Origin: Bacteroidaceae bacterium
GTDB lineage: Bacteria; Bacteroidota; Bacteroidia; Bacteroidales; Bacteroidaceae
Assembly (NCBI GenBank): GCA_017466325.1
Contig: JAFTUK010000008.1
Span: 55,113 to 119,112, forward strand
Direction: 5' to 3'
Length of the DNA stretch: 64,000 nt
The notes under the pieces were generated by a model. It was not told the origin of the DNA and did not search any database. It was given only the letters and a program-made list of their open reading frames with translations. Of the stretch, positions 44,336 to 53,584 are shown piece by piece. Within the stretch, counting starts at the first letter, position 1. Each line of letters opens with the position of its first letter. Position numbers and translations under genes: made by a program.

Positions 44336-45799
44336 ATGAAGAAAGTACTATTCGTCCTTATTGGTTCTACACTGATTGCATGCTCCGGCAATGCGGAAAC
44401 AGCCAACACGACAGAGTTGGAACTGAAGACAGAAGAAAAGACCACCACACTATCTGCCCCCCAGGGCGGATATGTGGACCTCACCTATGCGGCAGAGAGC
44501 AGCGTAAATGCTGTTGTATATATTAAGGTGACACAGATGGGCAAGACACATAAGGTGACATACCGCGACCCATTTGAAGAATTTTTCGGAGATTTCTTCG
44601 GACACAGCCAGCGTACTCCCCAGCAACGCGAATACAAGGAACCCGACCGCCGCGGTTCCGGTTCCGGTGTGATTATCTCTGCAGACGGATACATCGTCAC
44701 TAACAACCACGTTGTGGCCGGTGCCGATGAGATTCTTGTAAAATTGAACGACAACCGCGAGTTCTCCGGACGCATCGTAGGACTGGATGCCAACACCGAC
44801 CTGGCTCTTATCAAGATTGAGGGGAAGAACCTCCCCACACTGCCCATCGGCAACAGCGACAACCTGAAGATTGGCGAATGGGTACTGGCCGTGGGCAATC
44901 CATTCAATCTCACGAGCACTGTCACGGCCGGCATTGTATCCGCCAAAGCCAGGAGTCTGGGAGCCAACGGCATTGAAAGTTTCATACAGACCGATGCAGC
45001 CATCAACCAGGGTAACTCCGGTGGTGCCCTGGTCAATGCCAAGGGAGAACTTGTAGGCATCAATGCCATGCTGTATTCACAGACAGGCAGTTACAGCGGT
45101 TATGGTTTTGCCATTCCCACATCCATAATGAACAAGGTCGTTGCCGACCTCAAAGCATACGGAACCGTACAACGCGCCGTATTGGGCGTAACAGGAGGTG
45201 ACGTGACAAACTACATTGACAGCGAAAAAGCCAAAGGCAACACACCTGATCTCGGCACCCTTACCGGAGTATGGGTAAACGAAGTTATGGAAGGTTCTGC
45301 CGCTGCCGAGGCCGGTCTGAAGAAAGGCGATGCTATCATCAGGTTCAACGACAAGGAAGTTCACAAGATGTCTGAAATGCAGGAAGCCATTGCCCAGCAT
45401 CGTCCCGGCGACAAGGTGAGCATCACCTGGTTGCGCGACAAGAAGAAGCATACCGAAACAGTTACTCTGAAAAACAGCCAAGGTTCAACAAAGATTCTGC
45501 AGGAAGTGGACGTTGATGAAATGGGCGTCTCCATGGAACCATTATCTGCAAACGAGAAAGCACGCCTTGGTGTACCATACGGTCTTGTTGTAAAGGCCAT
45601 ACGCAACGGAAAGATGCAAAAAGCTGGAGTATCCAAAGGCACAATCATTCTGGCAGTAAACGACATCCGCATGGAAAAAGCATTAGATTGGGAGAACGCC
45701 GTCAAGGCTGCCAACCAAAGCGCCGACCGCACTCTATGGATAAAGGCCATTGCTCCAAGCGGACGCAAACAGAGTTTTGTAATTGATTTGAACGAGTAA
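44336..45799 (+). CDS. degP: HtrA/DegP-type periplasmic serine protease
   Basis: A 487-residue Do-family protease. The catalytic triad is visible as H125 (VTNNHVV), D155 (NTDLALIK) and S228 (GNSGGAL). Two PDZ domains follow, at about 265-375 and 395-485. The leader ends LIAC at Cys16, which fits a lipobox, so it may be lipid-anchored instead of free in the periplasm. It degrades or refolds damaged envelope proteins. It has its own promoter and terminator. Confidence 0.93.
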   Translation: MKKVLFVLIGSTLIACSGNAETANTTELELKTEEKTTTLSAPQGGYVDLTYAAESSVNAVVYIKVTQMGKTHKVTYRDPFEEFFGDFFGHSQRTPQQREYKEPDRRGSGSGVIISADGYIVTNNHVVAGADEILVKLNDNREFSGRIVGLDANTDLALIKIEGKNLPTLPIGNSDNLKIGEWVLAVGNPFNLTSTVTAGIVSAKARSLGANGIESFIQTDAAINQGNSGGALVNAKGELVGINAMLYSQTGSYSGYGFAIPTSIMNKVVADLKAYGTVQRAVLGVTGGDVTNYIDSEKAKGNTPDLGTLTGVWVNEVMEGSAAAEAGLKKGDAIIRFNDKEVHKMSEMQEAIAQHRPGDKVSITWLRDKKKHTETVTLKNSQGSTKILQEVDVDEMGVSMEPLSANEKARLGVPYGLVVKAIRNGKMQKAGVSKGTIILAVNDIRMEKALDWENAVKAANQSADRTLWIKAIAPSGRKQSFVIDLNE

Positions 45800-45821
45800 C
45801 GGCCCACTTATACAATACCAG

Positions 45822-45864
45822 CCCCCACCCTGCCTGTTCAATACGGTTGGGTGGGGGTGTTTTA
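45822..45864 (+). terminator. Terminator after the HtrA gene
   Basis: CCCCCACCC (45822-45830) pairs perfectly with GGGTGGGGG (45849-45857), followed by TGTTTTA. Confidence 0.8.
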
Positions 45865-45919
45865 TTGCAATTGCAACGCATTTTTCATACTTACAACCAC
45901 ATTTATCCACTTTATTTTG

Positions 45920-45927
45920 TATCTTTG
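45920..45927 (+). promoter_or_regulatory. -7 promoter box of the kinase/peptidase/PqqD cassette
   Basis: TATCTTTG lies 24 bases before the ATG at 45952 and just after the HtrA terminator, so the cassette begins a new transcript. Confidence 0.55.
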
Positions 45928-45951
45928 CACAGAATTATCAATCATGAATTT

Positions 45952-46380
45952 ATGAAGAACTGGAACAAACTTTTATGCCTGGCAATTACTGCACTGATGC
46001 TAATCTGCGCCACTGATATTTATTCCAAGCCCAAACAAACAAAAATCTACATATTCGGAGTCAGCATCAATTTCACGGACTCAACAACCTATATCACAGA
46101 CGTACAGGCACTGGAACCCGCATATATCGAAACCAGGACGGGGTTTCTGTATGATCGCAGCATATATTCACAGCAACTACAGATTTGGGTCGAATACGCA
46201 AAGAACCAGCCCAATACCACTTGCACCGTTTTCTTCAGCGAGAACAAAAGCCAACTTGAGAAAAAGTACATCAAGGTCAGGAACAATTACAACAAAGACC
46301 AGTCTACCAAATTGAAGACCTTGAATGCAGGAGAGTTTAAATTTATCCCTCAAGAATGGACCGAGCATGAAAGATTATAA
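45952..46380 (+). CDS. Small secreted protein opening the kinase/peptidase/PqqD cassette
   Basis: The start at ATG 45952 gives 142 residues with a signal peptide (1-25, LICATDIYS). The mature part begins KQTKIYIFGVSINFTDSTTY and appears to be a mixed alpha/beta domain with a basic C-terminal half (KSQLEKKYIKVRNNYNK). No family is recognised. Its stop overlaps the kinase-like gene by 14 bases, so translation is coupled. It has the form of a substrate or partner for the downstream peptidase, but also of an unrelated envelope protein. Confidence 0.7.
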   Translation: MKNWNKLLCLAITALMLICATDIYSKPKQTKIYIFGVSINFTDSTTYITDVQALEPAYIETRTGFLYDRSIYSQQLQIWVEYAKNQPNTTCTVFFSENKSQLEKKYIKVRNNYNKDQSTKLKTLNAGEFKFIPQEWTEHERL

Positions 46381-47248
46381 AATCGCAGACCACAAGGTTT
46401 CTATAGATTTCATCAGCGACAATGCAAGTGAGGAATTGTTGCCAAACTTTGTGCCTTTCATACATATTGGAAACGAAGAGCCCGTATTGAGGGTCTCTGT
46501 AACCGACGATTGGCACTGGCAAGATGAAGCCAAGGAAATAGGGCAATTCGACGTTGGAGGATGCAACCATGGTGTTTACCGGACAACCGACGGAGGTTAC
46601 CAATTTGAGGCCTACGACCCCGGCAATCACCTTTGCAGCCGCATGCAATCATCACCAGACTTCAAGCACTGCTATGTCAAAATTTACGACGGCACACCCA
46701 TACAACGCAAATTCGGGTTAAACAACTGCATGATGATGGCCTTTGCTTTTGCCACAGCCACATTGGACACAATACTCATTCACTCCAGCGTAATCCGTTG
46801 TGACGGCAAAGGCTACCTGATGACAGCTCCAAGCGGTACCGGGAAAAGCACACACACACATTTATGGTATACGACCATCCCCGGTTGCGACCTTATGAAC
46901 GACGACAACCCCATCATACGCATAATAGATGGCCAAGCCATTGTTTATGGTTCCCCGTGGAGTGGCAAGACACCCTGCTACCGCAACATACAGGCACCCA
47001 TTGGCGGAATTGTACGCATCGAGCAATATCCACAAAACATCATACGACGACTTAGGCCAATTGAAGCCTTCGCAGTATTACTGCCTGCATGCAGTACCAT
47101 GAAATGGGACGCACGCACCTACAACGGCATCTGCGACAGTATCACAAAATTCATAGAAACCTGTAACATCTGGGAATTAAAATGCCTGCCTAACGACGAA
47201 GCAGCAATACTCTGCCATGATACCATCAGCAAAGAAAGCAATACTTAA
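46367..47248 (+). CDS. HPr-kinase-like P-loop protein
   Basis: A 293-residue protein. The Walker A motif is APSGTGKST (154-162), followed by a short histidine-rich helix, then NDDNP (178-182) and YGSPWSGK (194-201). This order is that of HprK C-terminal-like kinases and PEP carboxykinase-like proteins often found beside PqqD-like proteins in peptide-modification clusters. It lacks the N-terminal HPr(Ser) kinase domain; the first about 130 residues form a separate beta-rich part. Phosphorylation of a small peptide or protein is a reasonable guess. Start at ATG 46367, overlapping the upstream gene; the stop overlaps the peptidase gene. Confidence 0.78.
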   Translation: MKDYKIADHKVSIDFISDNASEELLPNFVPFIHIGNEEPVLRVSVTDDWHWQDEAKEIGQFDVGGCNHGVYRTTDGGYQFEAYDPGNHLCSRMQSSPDFKHCYVKIYDGTPIQRKFGLNNCMMMAFAFATATLDTILIHSSVIRCDGKGYLMTAPSGTGKSTHTHLWYTTIPGCDLMNDDNPIIRIIDGQAIVYGSPWSGKTPCYRNIQAPIGGIVRIEQYPQNIIRRLRPIEAFAVLLPACSTMKWDARTYNGICDSITKFIETCNIWELKCLPNDEAAILCHDTISKESNT

Positions 47249-47777
47249 AGGACTAAGATTGTTATTCTCTCCAATAAGGAGCAACTACAAGAAAAGGAAT
47301 GGCATACCCACTCCCATGCCACGCATGGAGATTCCCAACGACATCCTTCTCGGTGCTGCCAGAGATGCGATACGGGAAGGGAACACTGCAACTATAGCGG
47401 TTAAAGGCTGGAGCATGCGCCCTTTTCTGGAACACCAACGCGACAAGGTATTGCTTGACAATCCCCAAGGAGCAAAGGTCGGAGATGCTGTTCTGGCAGA
47501 AATTCTACCAGGTAACTACGTTTTGCATAGGATTATAAACATAATCCCGCACCTCACTGATGACATTTTTGACGAGATTACATTAATGGGAGATGGAAAT
47601 ATCCGCGGAACAGAACAATGCCTGCGCAAAGACATCTGCGGTATTGTCACCCACTATGTCCGCCCCAACAGGACAATCCCCGCCAACGACCCTAAACTTG
47701 TAAGGAGAATCAGACTTTGGAGAAAGTTACTACCCATCAGAAGGTATTTACTCTTTATCTATAAATCAATAATATAA
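47217..47777 (+). CDS. S24/S26-family peptidase (LexA/signal-peptidase fold)
   Basis: A 186-residue protein. The catalytic serine is S66 in VKGWSMRPF, the usual G-x-SM form. The second catalytic position is histidine, H104 in YVLHRIINI, as in SipW/eukaryotic-type signal peptidases, not lysine. LMGDGN (123-128) is the conserved aspartate box. There is no clear membrane helix, so it is probably cytoplasmic or only peripherally bound. The start at ATG 47217 overlaps the kinase gene by 32 bases; ATG codons at 47316 and 47325 are alternatives. Confidence 0.78.
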   Translation: MIPSAKKAILKGLRLLFSPIRSNYKKRNGIPTPMPRMEIPNDILLGAARDAIREGNTATIAVKGWSMRPFLEHQRDKVLLDNPQGAKVGDAVLAEILPGNYVLHRIINIIPHLTDDIFDEITLMGDGNIRGTEQCLRKDICGIVTHYVRPNRTIPANDPKLVRRIRLWRKLLPIRRYLLFIYKSII

Positions 47778-47789
47778 ACACATCAGAAA

Positions 47790-48056
47790 ATGAGAATTAA
47801 GGAAGGATTTGAACTTCGTGAAGTTTGCGGAGAGCACATAGTTGTAGCACATGGAGAAAAGAACATTGATTTTTCCAGAGTAATAAACTTGAACGAATCT
47901 GCCGCACTAATGTGGCAGGCTGCCATTGGAAAGGAATTTACAGTAGACGACCTGTTCTCCACACTTATGAAAAACTATGATGTCGATGAACATATTGCCA
48001 AGGACGACGCCCAACGCATTATGAACGAATGGAGGGAAATGGGACTAATTGAATAA
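47790..48056 (+). CDS. PqqD-like peptide-recognition protein
   Basis: An 88-residue protein with the PqqD/RRE winged-helix pattern: beta strands (FELREVCGEHIVVAHG), NLNESAALMWQAAIGKEFTVDDLF, then the helical end RIMNEWREMGLIE. Such domains bind leader peptides and hand them to modifying enzymes. It lies 12 bases after the peptidase gene. No radical SAM enzyme, cyclase or obvious precursor peptide is next to it. Confidence 0.82.
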   Translation: MRIKEGFELREVCGEHIVVAHGEKNIDFSRVINLNESAALMWQAAIGKEFTVDDLFSTLMKNYDVDEHIAKDDAQRIMNEWREMGLIE

Positions 48057-48085
48057 TCATAAAATCCGATAAGAACAACACTATT

Positions 48086-48754
48086 ATGGAACAGATATGG
48101 CAAGACATTGCAGAATGGATTAACCTTCTTGCACAGACACTGCGCATTCCCACCTCATTTCTGCTCATAGAATTCATAGGCACCTTTGCATTCGCACTGT
48201 CGGGCATACGCCTGGCCAGTGCCAAGCAGTTTGACGTCTTCGGAGCATGGATTGTGGGTATGGCCACGGCCATAGGCGGCGGTACGTTCCGCGATGTCAT
48301 GTTGGGTGTAAATCCCTTCTGGATGACCAACGAGATTTACTTCATCTGGTGCGCACTTGCCGTCCTGTTCGTGCACATATTTGCCAAATACCTTGTAAAG
48401 CAGAAGAACACATGGTTCATCTTCGACACCATCGGTCTGGCGCTCTTCAACGTGGTCGGCATCGAAAAGACCCTGCAGATGGGTTTTCCCATGTGGACCG
48501 CAATCACAATGGGTTCCGTCACCGGTGCGGCAGGAGGTGTAATCCGCGATGTCCTCATCAACGAGGTTCCGCTTATCTTCCGCAAGGAAATATATGCTCT
48601 TGCCTGCGTGGCCGGTGGTATTGTGTACTCCATGTTTCATGTCATGGACTTTAATCCCAACATCAGCGCCCTGTTCTCCAGTATAGTGGTTATTGCCGTC
48701 AGATGTTTTGCAGTGAAGTTCCACTGGCATCTGCCCATCGTCAAGGGAGAATAA
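48086..48754 (+). CDS. TRIC-type trimeric intracellular cation channel (YadS/UPF0126)
   Basis: A 222-residue membrane protein with seven helices formed by two repeats. Each repeat has the conserved glycine bend and RD pair: AIGGGTFRDVML and GAAGGVIRDVLI. Prokaryotic TRIC channels conduct K+ or other monovalent cations; the physiological role is unclear. It is 29 bases after the PqqD gene and is probably read through from the cassette. Confidence 0.88.
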   Translation: MEQIWQDIAEWINLLAQTLRIPTSFLLIEFIGTFAFALSGIRLASAKQFDVFGAWIVGMATAIGGGTFRDVMLGVNPFWMTNEIYFIWCALAVLFVHIFAKYLVKQKNTWFIFDTIGLALFNVVGIEKTLQMGFPMWTAITMGSVTGAAGGVIRDVLINEVPLIFRKEIYALACVAGGIVYSMFHVMDFNPNISALFSSIVVIAVRCFAVKFHWHLPIVKGE

Positions 48755-48765
48755 CATTGTCACTC

Positions 48766-49992
48766 ATGAAACGTACGTTCCTCATACTTGCCGCACTGTT
48801 GCTGACCGTTTGCACTTACGGCCGGCACAAGGTATACGACAAGAATGTACGTACACTGCAAGTCACCCTCAACGACAATCCGCTCCTGCCTCCTGTACTT
48901 AAACTCGGCAAATCCTCGTTTCTAAGGATTTCATGGGACGAGATGTCGCATGACTATCACCGTTATGTCTACCGCATACAGCACTGCACACGGGACTGGA
49001 AGCCTACCGAAGACCTGTTTGAAAGCGACTATCTGCATGGCACCAACGATTTGCCTGTGGAGGACTACGAAACGAGTTTCAATACCACCCAACTCTACAC
49101 ACACTATTCCCTCACATTCCCCAACAGGGATGCCTCAGTTCTGATCAGCGGCAACTACAAACTGCTAGTATACGACGAGGATTTCATGGACGACGGTCCT
49201 GTCATAGAAGTACGTTTCCATGTTGTAGAAGCAGAAATGGGATTGACCATGCAGGTTTCCTCCAACACAGACATCGACGTCAACGACAAGCATCAGCAGG
49301 TATCCTTGAATCTGAACTATGGCACCATCAAGGTTACCGACCCCTACAACCAGATTCACGCCCTGGTAAGCCAGAACCGCCGTCCCTCACGTACTGTTGT
49401 CGGCATACGCCCCGACATCAACAAGGCCAACGGTCTGGAATGGCAGCATTGCGAGGAACTAATCTTCCCTGCCGGAAACGAATATCACAAATTTGAAATC
49501 CTTGATGTAAACCACTCCGGAATGAACGTGGACCACATGCGATGGTTCGAACCCTACTACCATGCCACCCTATGGATGGACGAGGTTCCGCACAGTTACC
49601 TTACCGCAGAGGACAGGAACGGAACCTTCTATCCAAGAACAGCCGATCAGGAGGACAACAGCACACAGTCGGAATATGTAATCGTACATTTCTCCTTGCA
49701 GTCTCCACGCCTGTCCCTACCGGTCTACGTGAACGGCGAGTGGAGCAACGGTGAAACTTCGCCAGAATGCCTTATGGAATACAACGACGACTACGAATGC
49801 TACGAAGCCTCGATATTGTTGAAGCAAGGATACTACGACTATCAATACATCACGGCAGACGGGGCAACCCTTGATACCATGCGCGACTTTTGGCAGACTG
49901 AAAACGAATACCAGACATTCATCTACTATAAAGAGATTGGAGGACGCTACGACAGGATAGTTGCATACAACTGTGTCAATACAAGGTTCTAA
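48766..49992 (+). CDS. DUF5103 protein, type IX secretion plug homologue
   Basis: The start at ATG 48766 gives 408 residues with a signal peptide (1-20). The body shows the DUF5103 layout: a beta-sandwich N-domain (RTLQVTLNDNPLLPP, RISWDEMSHDYHRYVYRIQHC, DWKPTEDLF) and a later domain with YVNGEWSNG and YYDYQYI. In Flavobacterium johnsoniae the DUF5103 Plug protein closes the SprA translocon from the periplasm. It lies 11 bases after the TRIC gene and 36 before the flippase. Confidence 0.82.
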   Translation: MKRTFLILAALLLTVCTYGRHKVYDKNVRTLQVTLNDNPLLPPVLKLGKSSFLRISWDEMSHDYHRYVYRIQHCTRDWKPTEDLFESDYLHGTNDLPVEDYETSFNTTQLYTHYSLTFPNRDASVLISGNYKLLVYDEDFMDDGPVIEVRFHVVEAEMGLTMQVSSNTDIDVNDKHQQVSLNLNYGTIKVTDPYNQIHALVSQNRRPSRTVVGIRPDINKANGLEWQHCEELIFPAGNEYHKFEILDVNHSGMNVDHMRWFEPYYHATLWMDEVPHSYLTAEDRNGTFYPRTADQEDNSTQSEYVIVHFSLQSPRLSLPVYVNGEWSNGETSPECLMEYNDDYECYEASILLKQGYYDYQYITADGATLDTMRDFWQTENEYQTFIYYKEIGGRYDRIVAYNCVNTRF

Positions 49993-50028
49993 ACATACGT
50001 CACTCCACATACCCACCTTAACATACCA

Positions 50029-51480
50029 ATGAAGAAACAAGGATATACATCTATCCACCACATACTCAAATATATCGGAGTCTTCGGCTGTGTAGAAGTG
50101 CTGAAGACATTGGCCAACCTGTCGCGTGGTAAAATCACAGCCATTTTCCTTGGCCCGTTTGGCGCAGGTCTGATTGCCATATACCAGAACATACTGGAAG
50201 TTATCCGTTCCTGCACAAATATCGGTCTCGAGACTGCCAGCATACAGCAACTTAGCGAAATAGACTCCCAAACACAACAAGCGGAAATAACCATAATGGC
50301 CAAGGTAATACGTACCTGGTCCATGGCTATGGCCATGCTGGATGTTGTGGTTTGTATGGCGGTTGCCATGCTATTAGGCGACGTATTCTTCAACGACACC
50401 AACTGCCACCAGACGGAAATCCTCATGCTTATTCCCGCTGCCTTCTTGGCACCCATTGCAGCCGGAGAATGTGCTATTCTGAAGGGCACGCACAAACTCA
50501 AACGCGTGGCCATCGTGGAACTGCTTGGCGCCATAGGAACAGTCATCTGCACACTCTCTATATACTGGATATGGGGACTGTCCGGCATAATACCAGCCCT
50601 GAACCTGTGCATAGCCACAGAAACCATCGTACACCTGGTCTTCTGCATCCAGATTATGCCATACCGCATAAACATGTTTGCTGCCGAGGTATGGAAACGT
50701 GGCATCCCCTTGCTGAAATTCGGCATCCCCTATGCCGCCACAGCCATCATGGGCGCTATAACCACCACCCTATTGTATAAAATCATCTCCTCCACCGACA
50801 GCATTGCATTCTACAAGACCGGCTATGCCCTGATCATGTATTACATTGGCATAGTATTCAGTTCCAATGCCACAGACTATTTTCCCCGCCTGACAAGTGT
50901 TTGTCACGACAAGGCGCTCAAAACGGAAACCGTCAACAAACAGATACACGTCAGTTTCACTCTTACCACCCCTCTGGTAATGGCATTCCTTCTGGCCATG
51001 CCGATAATCGTCCTGACACTGTACACCGAAGAATTCATGCCCATGGCAAGTATCTGCATAATGGCTGGCCTGTTCCAGTTGCACAGGTCAGCGGCCCTGC
51101 CCTTGGAATACGTATCTCTGGCACACGGTCACTCATGGATGTTCCTCATACTGGAAAGCGTGTACAATATCCTTATAATATCATCCGTCTATCTTTTTTA
51201 CGACATCTGGGGACTGTCAGGCATAGGCTTCGCTTTGTCATTCGTGGGAGTGTCCAATACCATCCTCCTGGGCATCGTAAACTACTACTACTACGGCATC
51301 AGGATGTCAAACAGCAATATGGCAATGATACTCATTGGCTCATGCATCGTTACCGCCATCATCATATTGTGCAATATTGACGATATGCCCCTGCGTCTTG
51401 GCATCGGCATCCCCTTCACTTTGCTTACGGCAGTATACTGCTACAGAACACTGAAAAAGGATATTATAGATGAAGCATGA
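50029..51480 (+). CDS. Oligosaccharide flippase, second locus (O-antigen translocase-like)
   Basis: A 483-residue membrane protein with about 12-14 helices, of the Wzx/MOP group. The start KKQGYTSIHHILKYIGVFGCVEVL and NLSRGKITAIFLGPFGAGLI match WzxE/O-antigen translocase-like proteins. It heads a group of two GT2 genes and two opposite GT4 genes. No Wzy or Wzz gene is near, so the group may make a short, non-polymerised glycan. Its stop overlaps the next gene by 11 bases. Confidence 0.85.
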   Translation: MKKQGYTSIHHILKYIGVFGCVEVLKTLANLSRGKITAIFLGPFGAGLIAIYQNILEVIRSCTNIGLETASIQQLSEIDSQTQQAEITIMAKVIRTWSMAMAMLDVVVCMAVAMLLGDVFFNDTNCHQTEILMLIPAAFLAPIAAGECAILKGTHKLKRVAIVELLGAIGTVICTLSIYWIWGLSGIIPALNLCIATETIVHLVFCIQIMPYRINMFAAEVWKRGIPLLKFGIPYAATAIMGAITTTLLYKIISSTDSIAFYKTGYALIMYYIGIVFSSNATDYFPRLTSVCHDKALKTETVNKQIHVSFTLTTPLVMAFLLAMPIIVLTLYTEEFMPMASICIMAGLFQLHRSAALPLEYVSLAHGHSWMFLILESVYNILIISSVYLFYDIWGLSGIGFALSFVGVSNTILLGIVNYYYYGIRMSNSNMAMILIGSCIVTAIIILCNIDDMPLRLGIGIPFTLLTAVYCYRTLKKDIIDEA

Positions 51481-52480
51481 ACCCATCGTCAGCGTTGTCG
51501 TTGCCGTACATAACATGAAAGGACATATACGGCAATGCATTGATTCGGTTCTAAGCCAAAGTCTGCAGGAATTGGAACTGGTCCTGGTCGACGATGTCAG
51601 TACGGACGGCACCGCAGACATACTCAGGGAGTATGCGGAAAAAGACAAGCGCGTGATACTCGTATGGCAAACAGAGAATGGCGGTGCCCAACTGGCACGC
51701 AATGCCGGCATAGCAGTTTCAAGTGGCAGATACATCACCACTCTGGACCACGACGATTTTCTGGCCTACAATGCATTGGCCTGCGCTGTGGATACGTTCC
51801 GCAAGCACGAAGGTCTGCAATGTGTCTGCTTCAGGGAAATCAGGTTCCTGCCGGACGGGACCTTCCTCGAGCACGAGGAAAAGAACTCCTTCGGTCTTAT
51901 CAGCGGCGAAGAGGCATACCGTAGAAGTATCAGTTGGACAGGTATTACCGGCAGGATGATTGTTACCAGGGAACTGCAGATGCAATACCCCTTCGACAAC
52001 TGCGAACGCGTATACGGTGAAGACAATACCGCACAATTGCAGTTTTTGGCTTCGCCCCTGGTGGCCAGTTGCCAGGGCATATATTACCACCGCCTGCTCG
52101 ATACCTCACTATCGCACAAGGTCAGCCTTAACAACATCCGTGGCAATATCCGTTTCATCAACATGAAGCGCCAACTCAAGGCACATGGCTATAGCAATGA
52201 GATTCTCATACTGAACGAAACCGCATTTTGGGCAAGCATCGTCAGTTCCTATTATTACTACCACCGCCACCGCCTCTGTTTTTCCCAAGCGGAGCAACAG
52301 GAGGCGCTACACCTTATAAAATATATGAGGGAGCAGATAGACACCACCCTACTGGCACCTTCCACAAGATGGAGGCCCGGTTACTGGAAGATGTCTTCAT
52401 GGAATCTGTTCAGATTACAGGAAGTGATATACTTCCTGCTAAGATGGTTAATCAAAAAGGACAATAAAGCATTGGAGTAA
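51470..52480 (+). CDS. Glycosyltransferase family 2
   Basis: A 336-residue GT-A enzyme: SVVVAVHNMKGHIRQCIDSVL and LVDDVSTDGT at the start, the DHDD metal motif in ITTLDHDDFLAYN (about 86-98), and a long helical C-terminal part. It should add one sugar to the lipid-linked glycan moved by the flippase. It overlaps the flippase stop. Confidence 0.87.
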   Translation: MKHEPIVSVVVAVHNMKGHIRQCIDSVLSQSLQELELVLVDDVSTDGTADILREYAEKDKRVILVWQTENGGAQLARNAGIAVSSGRYITTLDHDDFLAYNALACAVDTFRKHEGLQCVCFREIRFLPDGTFLEHEEKNSFGLISGEEAYRRSISWTGITGRMIVTRELQMQYPFDNCERVYGEDNTAQLQFLASPLVASCQGIYYHRLLDTSLSHKVSLNNIRGNIRFINMKRQLKAHGYSNEILILNETAFWASIVSSYYYYHRHRLCFSQAEQQEALHLIKYMREQIDTTLLAPSTRWRPGYWKMSSWNLFRLQEVIYFLLRWLIKKDNKALE

Positions 52481-52495
52481 AAATCACTACCTGCC

Positions 52496-53581
52496 ATGAA
52501 GTTTCATAAGAAAGTTATCCTGCACATTTGGCATGCCATAGACCAGTTCCTTATTCCGTTGCGATATGTTGTCAACTGCACACGCTTCCCAAAGAAATTA
52601 CTTTTAACAACAGAGGAAGCCGAAGTCCTGCTTTCCGCCATCCAGCCGGACAAGGGACAGACCTGTCTGTGCAACAACAGCATAGAAGCCGACTACGACC
52701 TTCACATCATCGTACCCGTATACAATACCGCCCCATACCTAAAGCAATGCCTTGATTCTATCTTTCAGCAAGAGACAGAGTTTTCCTTCTTCGTATCCAT
52801 TGTGGATGACGGCAGTACAGACGACAGTTCTGCCCTGCTTGACGATTATCATGCGTCCCTGCAAGGAAGTTCCCATTACTCTAACACTGAAATCATACAT
52901 CAGACCAACCAAGGGCCGTCAGCCGCCAGAAACGCCGCACTCAGGAACATACACGGAAAATACATCATGTTCGTTGACAGCGATGACATGCTTCTGCCCG
53001 GGGCCATCCAGACACTAATGAACGTCGCCATCCTGTCCGGAGCCGATATTTCTGAAGGCAACTTCGATGGTGGTCCTGCACATGGTTTTGCCTGGGGCAA
53101 GGTGTACCGCTCGGAACTCTTCAGACATGTCCACTTCCCACCCGGATATTGGTTTGAGGACACACTGAACGTATTCTACCTCTATCCTCTCTGCCACAGG
53201 ATTGTTCAAGTACCGGGCACACACTATTATTATCGTCCCAACCCCAGTTCCATCATGAACTCCTTCCAGGGAAGTGCCCGTACTGTGGACTCGCTTTGGG
53301 CAAGCCGCCGTGTGCTCTCCGATTACTTCTCGCAAGGAAACAAGGCAACGCCCAAACTGCTTCGCTTCTACCTGCAGGACGTGCTTTCCACAGTATCACA
53401 TTTCCGCACTCTTAAGAACGAACAGGCCATGCAAGCACTTTTCATCATTCACTGCGATATATTCCGGAAACACTTTGCCTGTTCCTTAAATGACAATAGT
53501 CACTCGTTCCAACAGAAATGTGTGGTCCATTCCTTGTCAAAAGCAAACTACAGGCTGTTCCGTGCCATAACCGGCATTTAA
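52496..53581 (+). CDS. Glycosyltransferase family 2
   Basis: A 361-residue GT-A enzyme. Residues 1-65 form a short helical extension. The catalytic domain then starts with LHIIVPVYNTAPYLKQCLDSI, VDDGSTDDSS and the FVDSDDMLLPGAI metal motif (about 161-173). It follows the first GT2 gene by 15 bases and converges with the GT4 gene after only 3 bases. Confidence 0.87.
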   Translation: MKFHKKVILHIWHAIDQFLIPLRYVVNCTRFPKKLLLTTEEAEVLLSAIQPDKGQTCLCNNSIEADYDLHIIVPVYNTAPYLKQCLDSIFQQETEFSFFVSIVDDGSTDDSSALLDDYHASLQGSSHYSNTEIIHQTNQGPSAARNAALRNIHGKYIMFVDSDDMLLPGAIQTLMNVAILSGADISEGNFDGGPAHGFAWGKVYRSELFRHVHFPPGYWFEDTLNVFYLYPLCHRIVQVPGTHYYYRPNPSSIMNSFQGSARTVDSLWASRRVLSDYFSQGNKATPKLLRFYLQDVLSTVSHFRTLKNEQAMQALFIIHCDIFRKHFACSLNDNSHSFQQKCVVHSLSKANYRLFRAITGI

Positions 53582-53584
53582 ACC

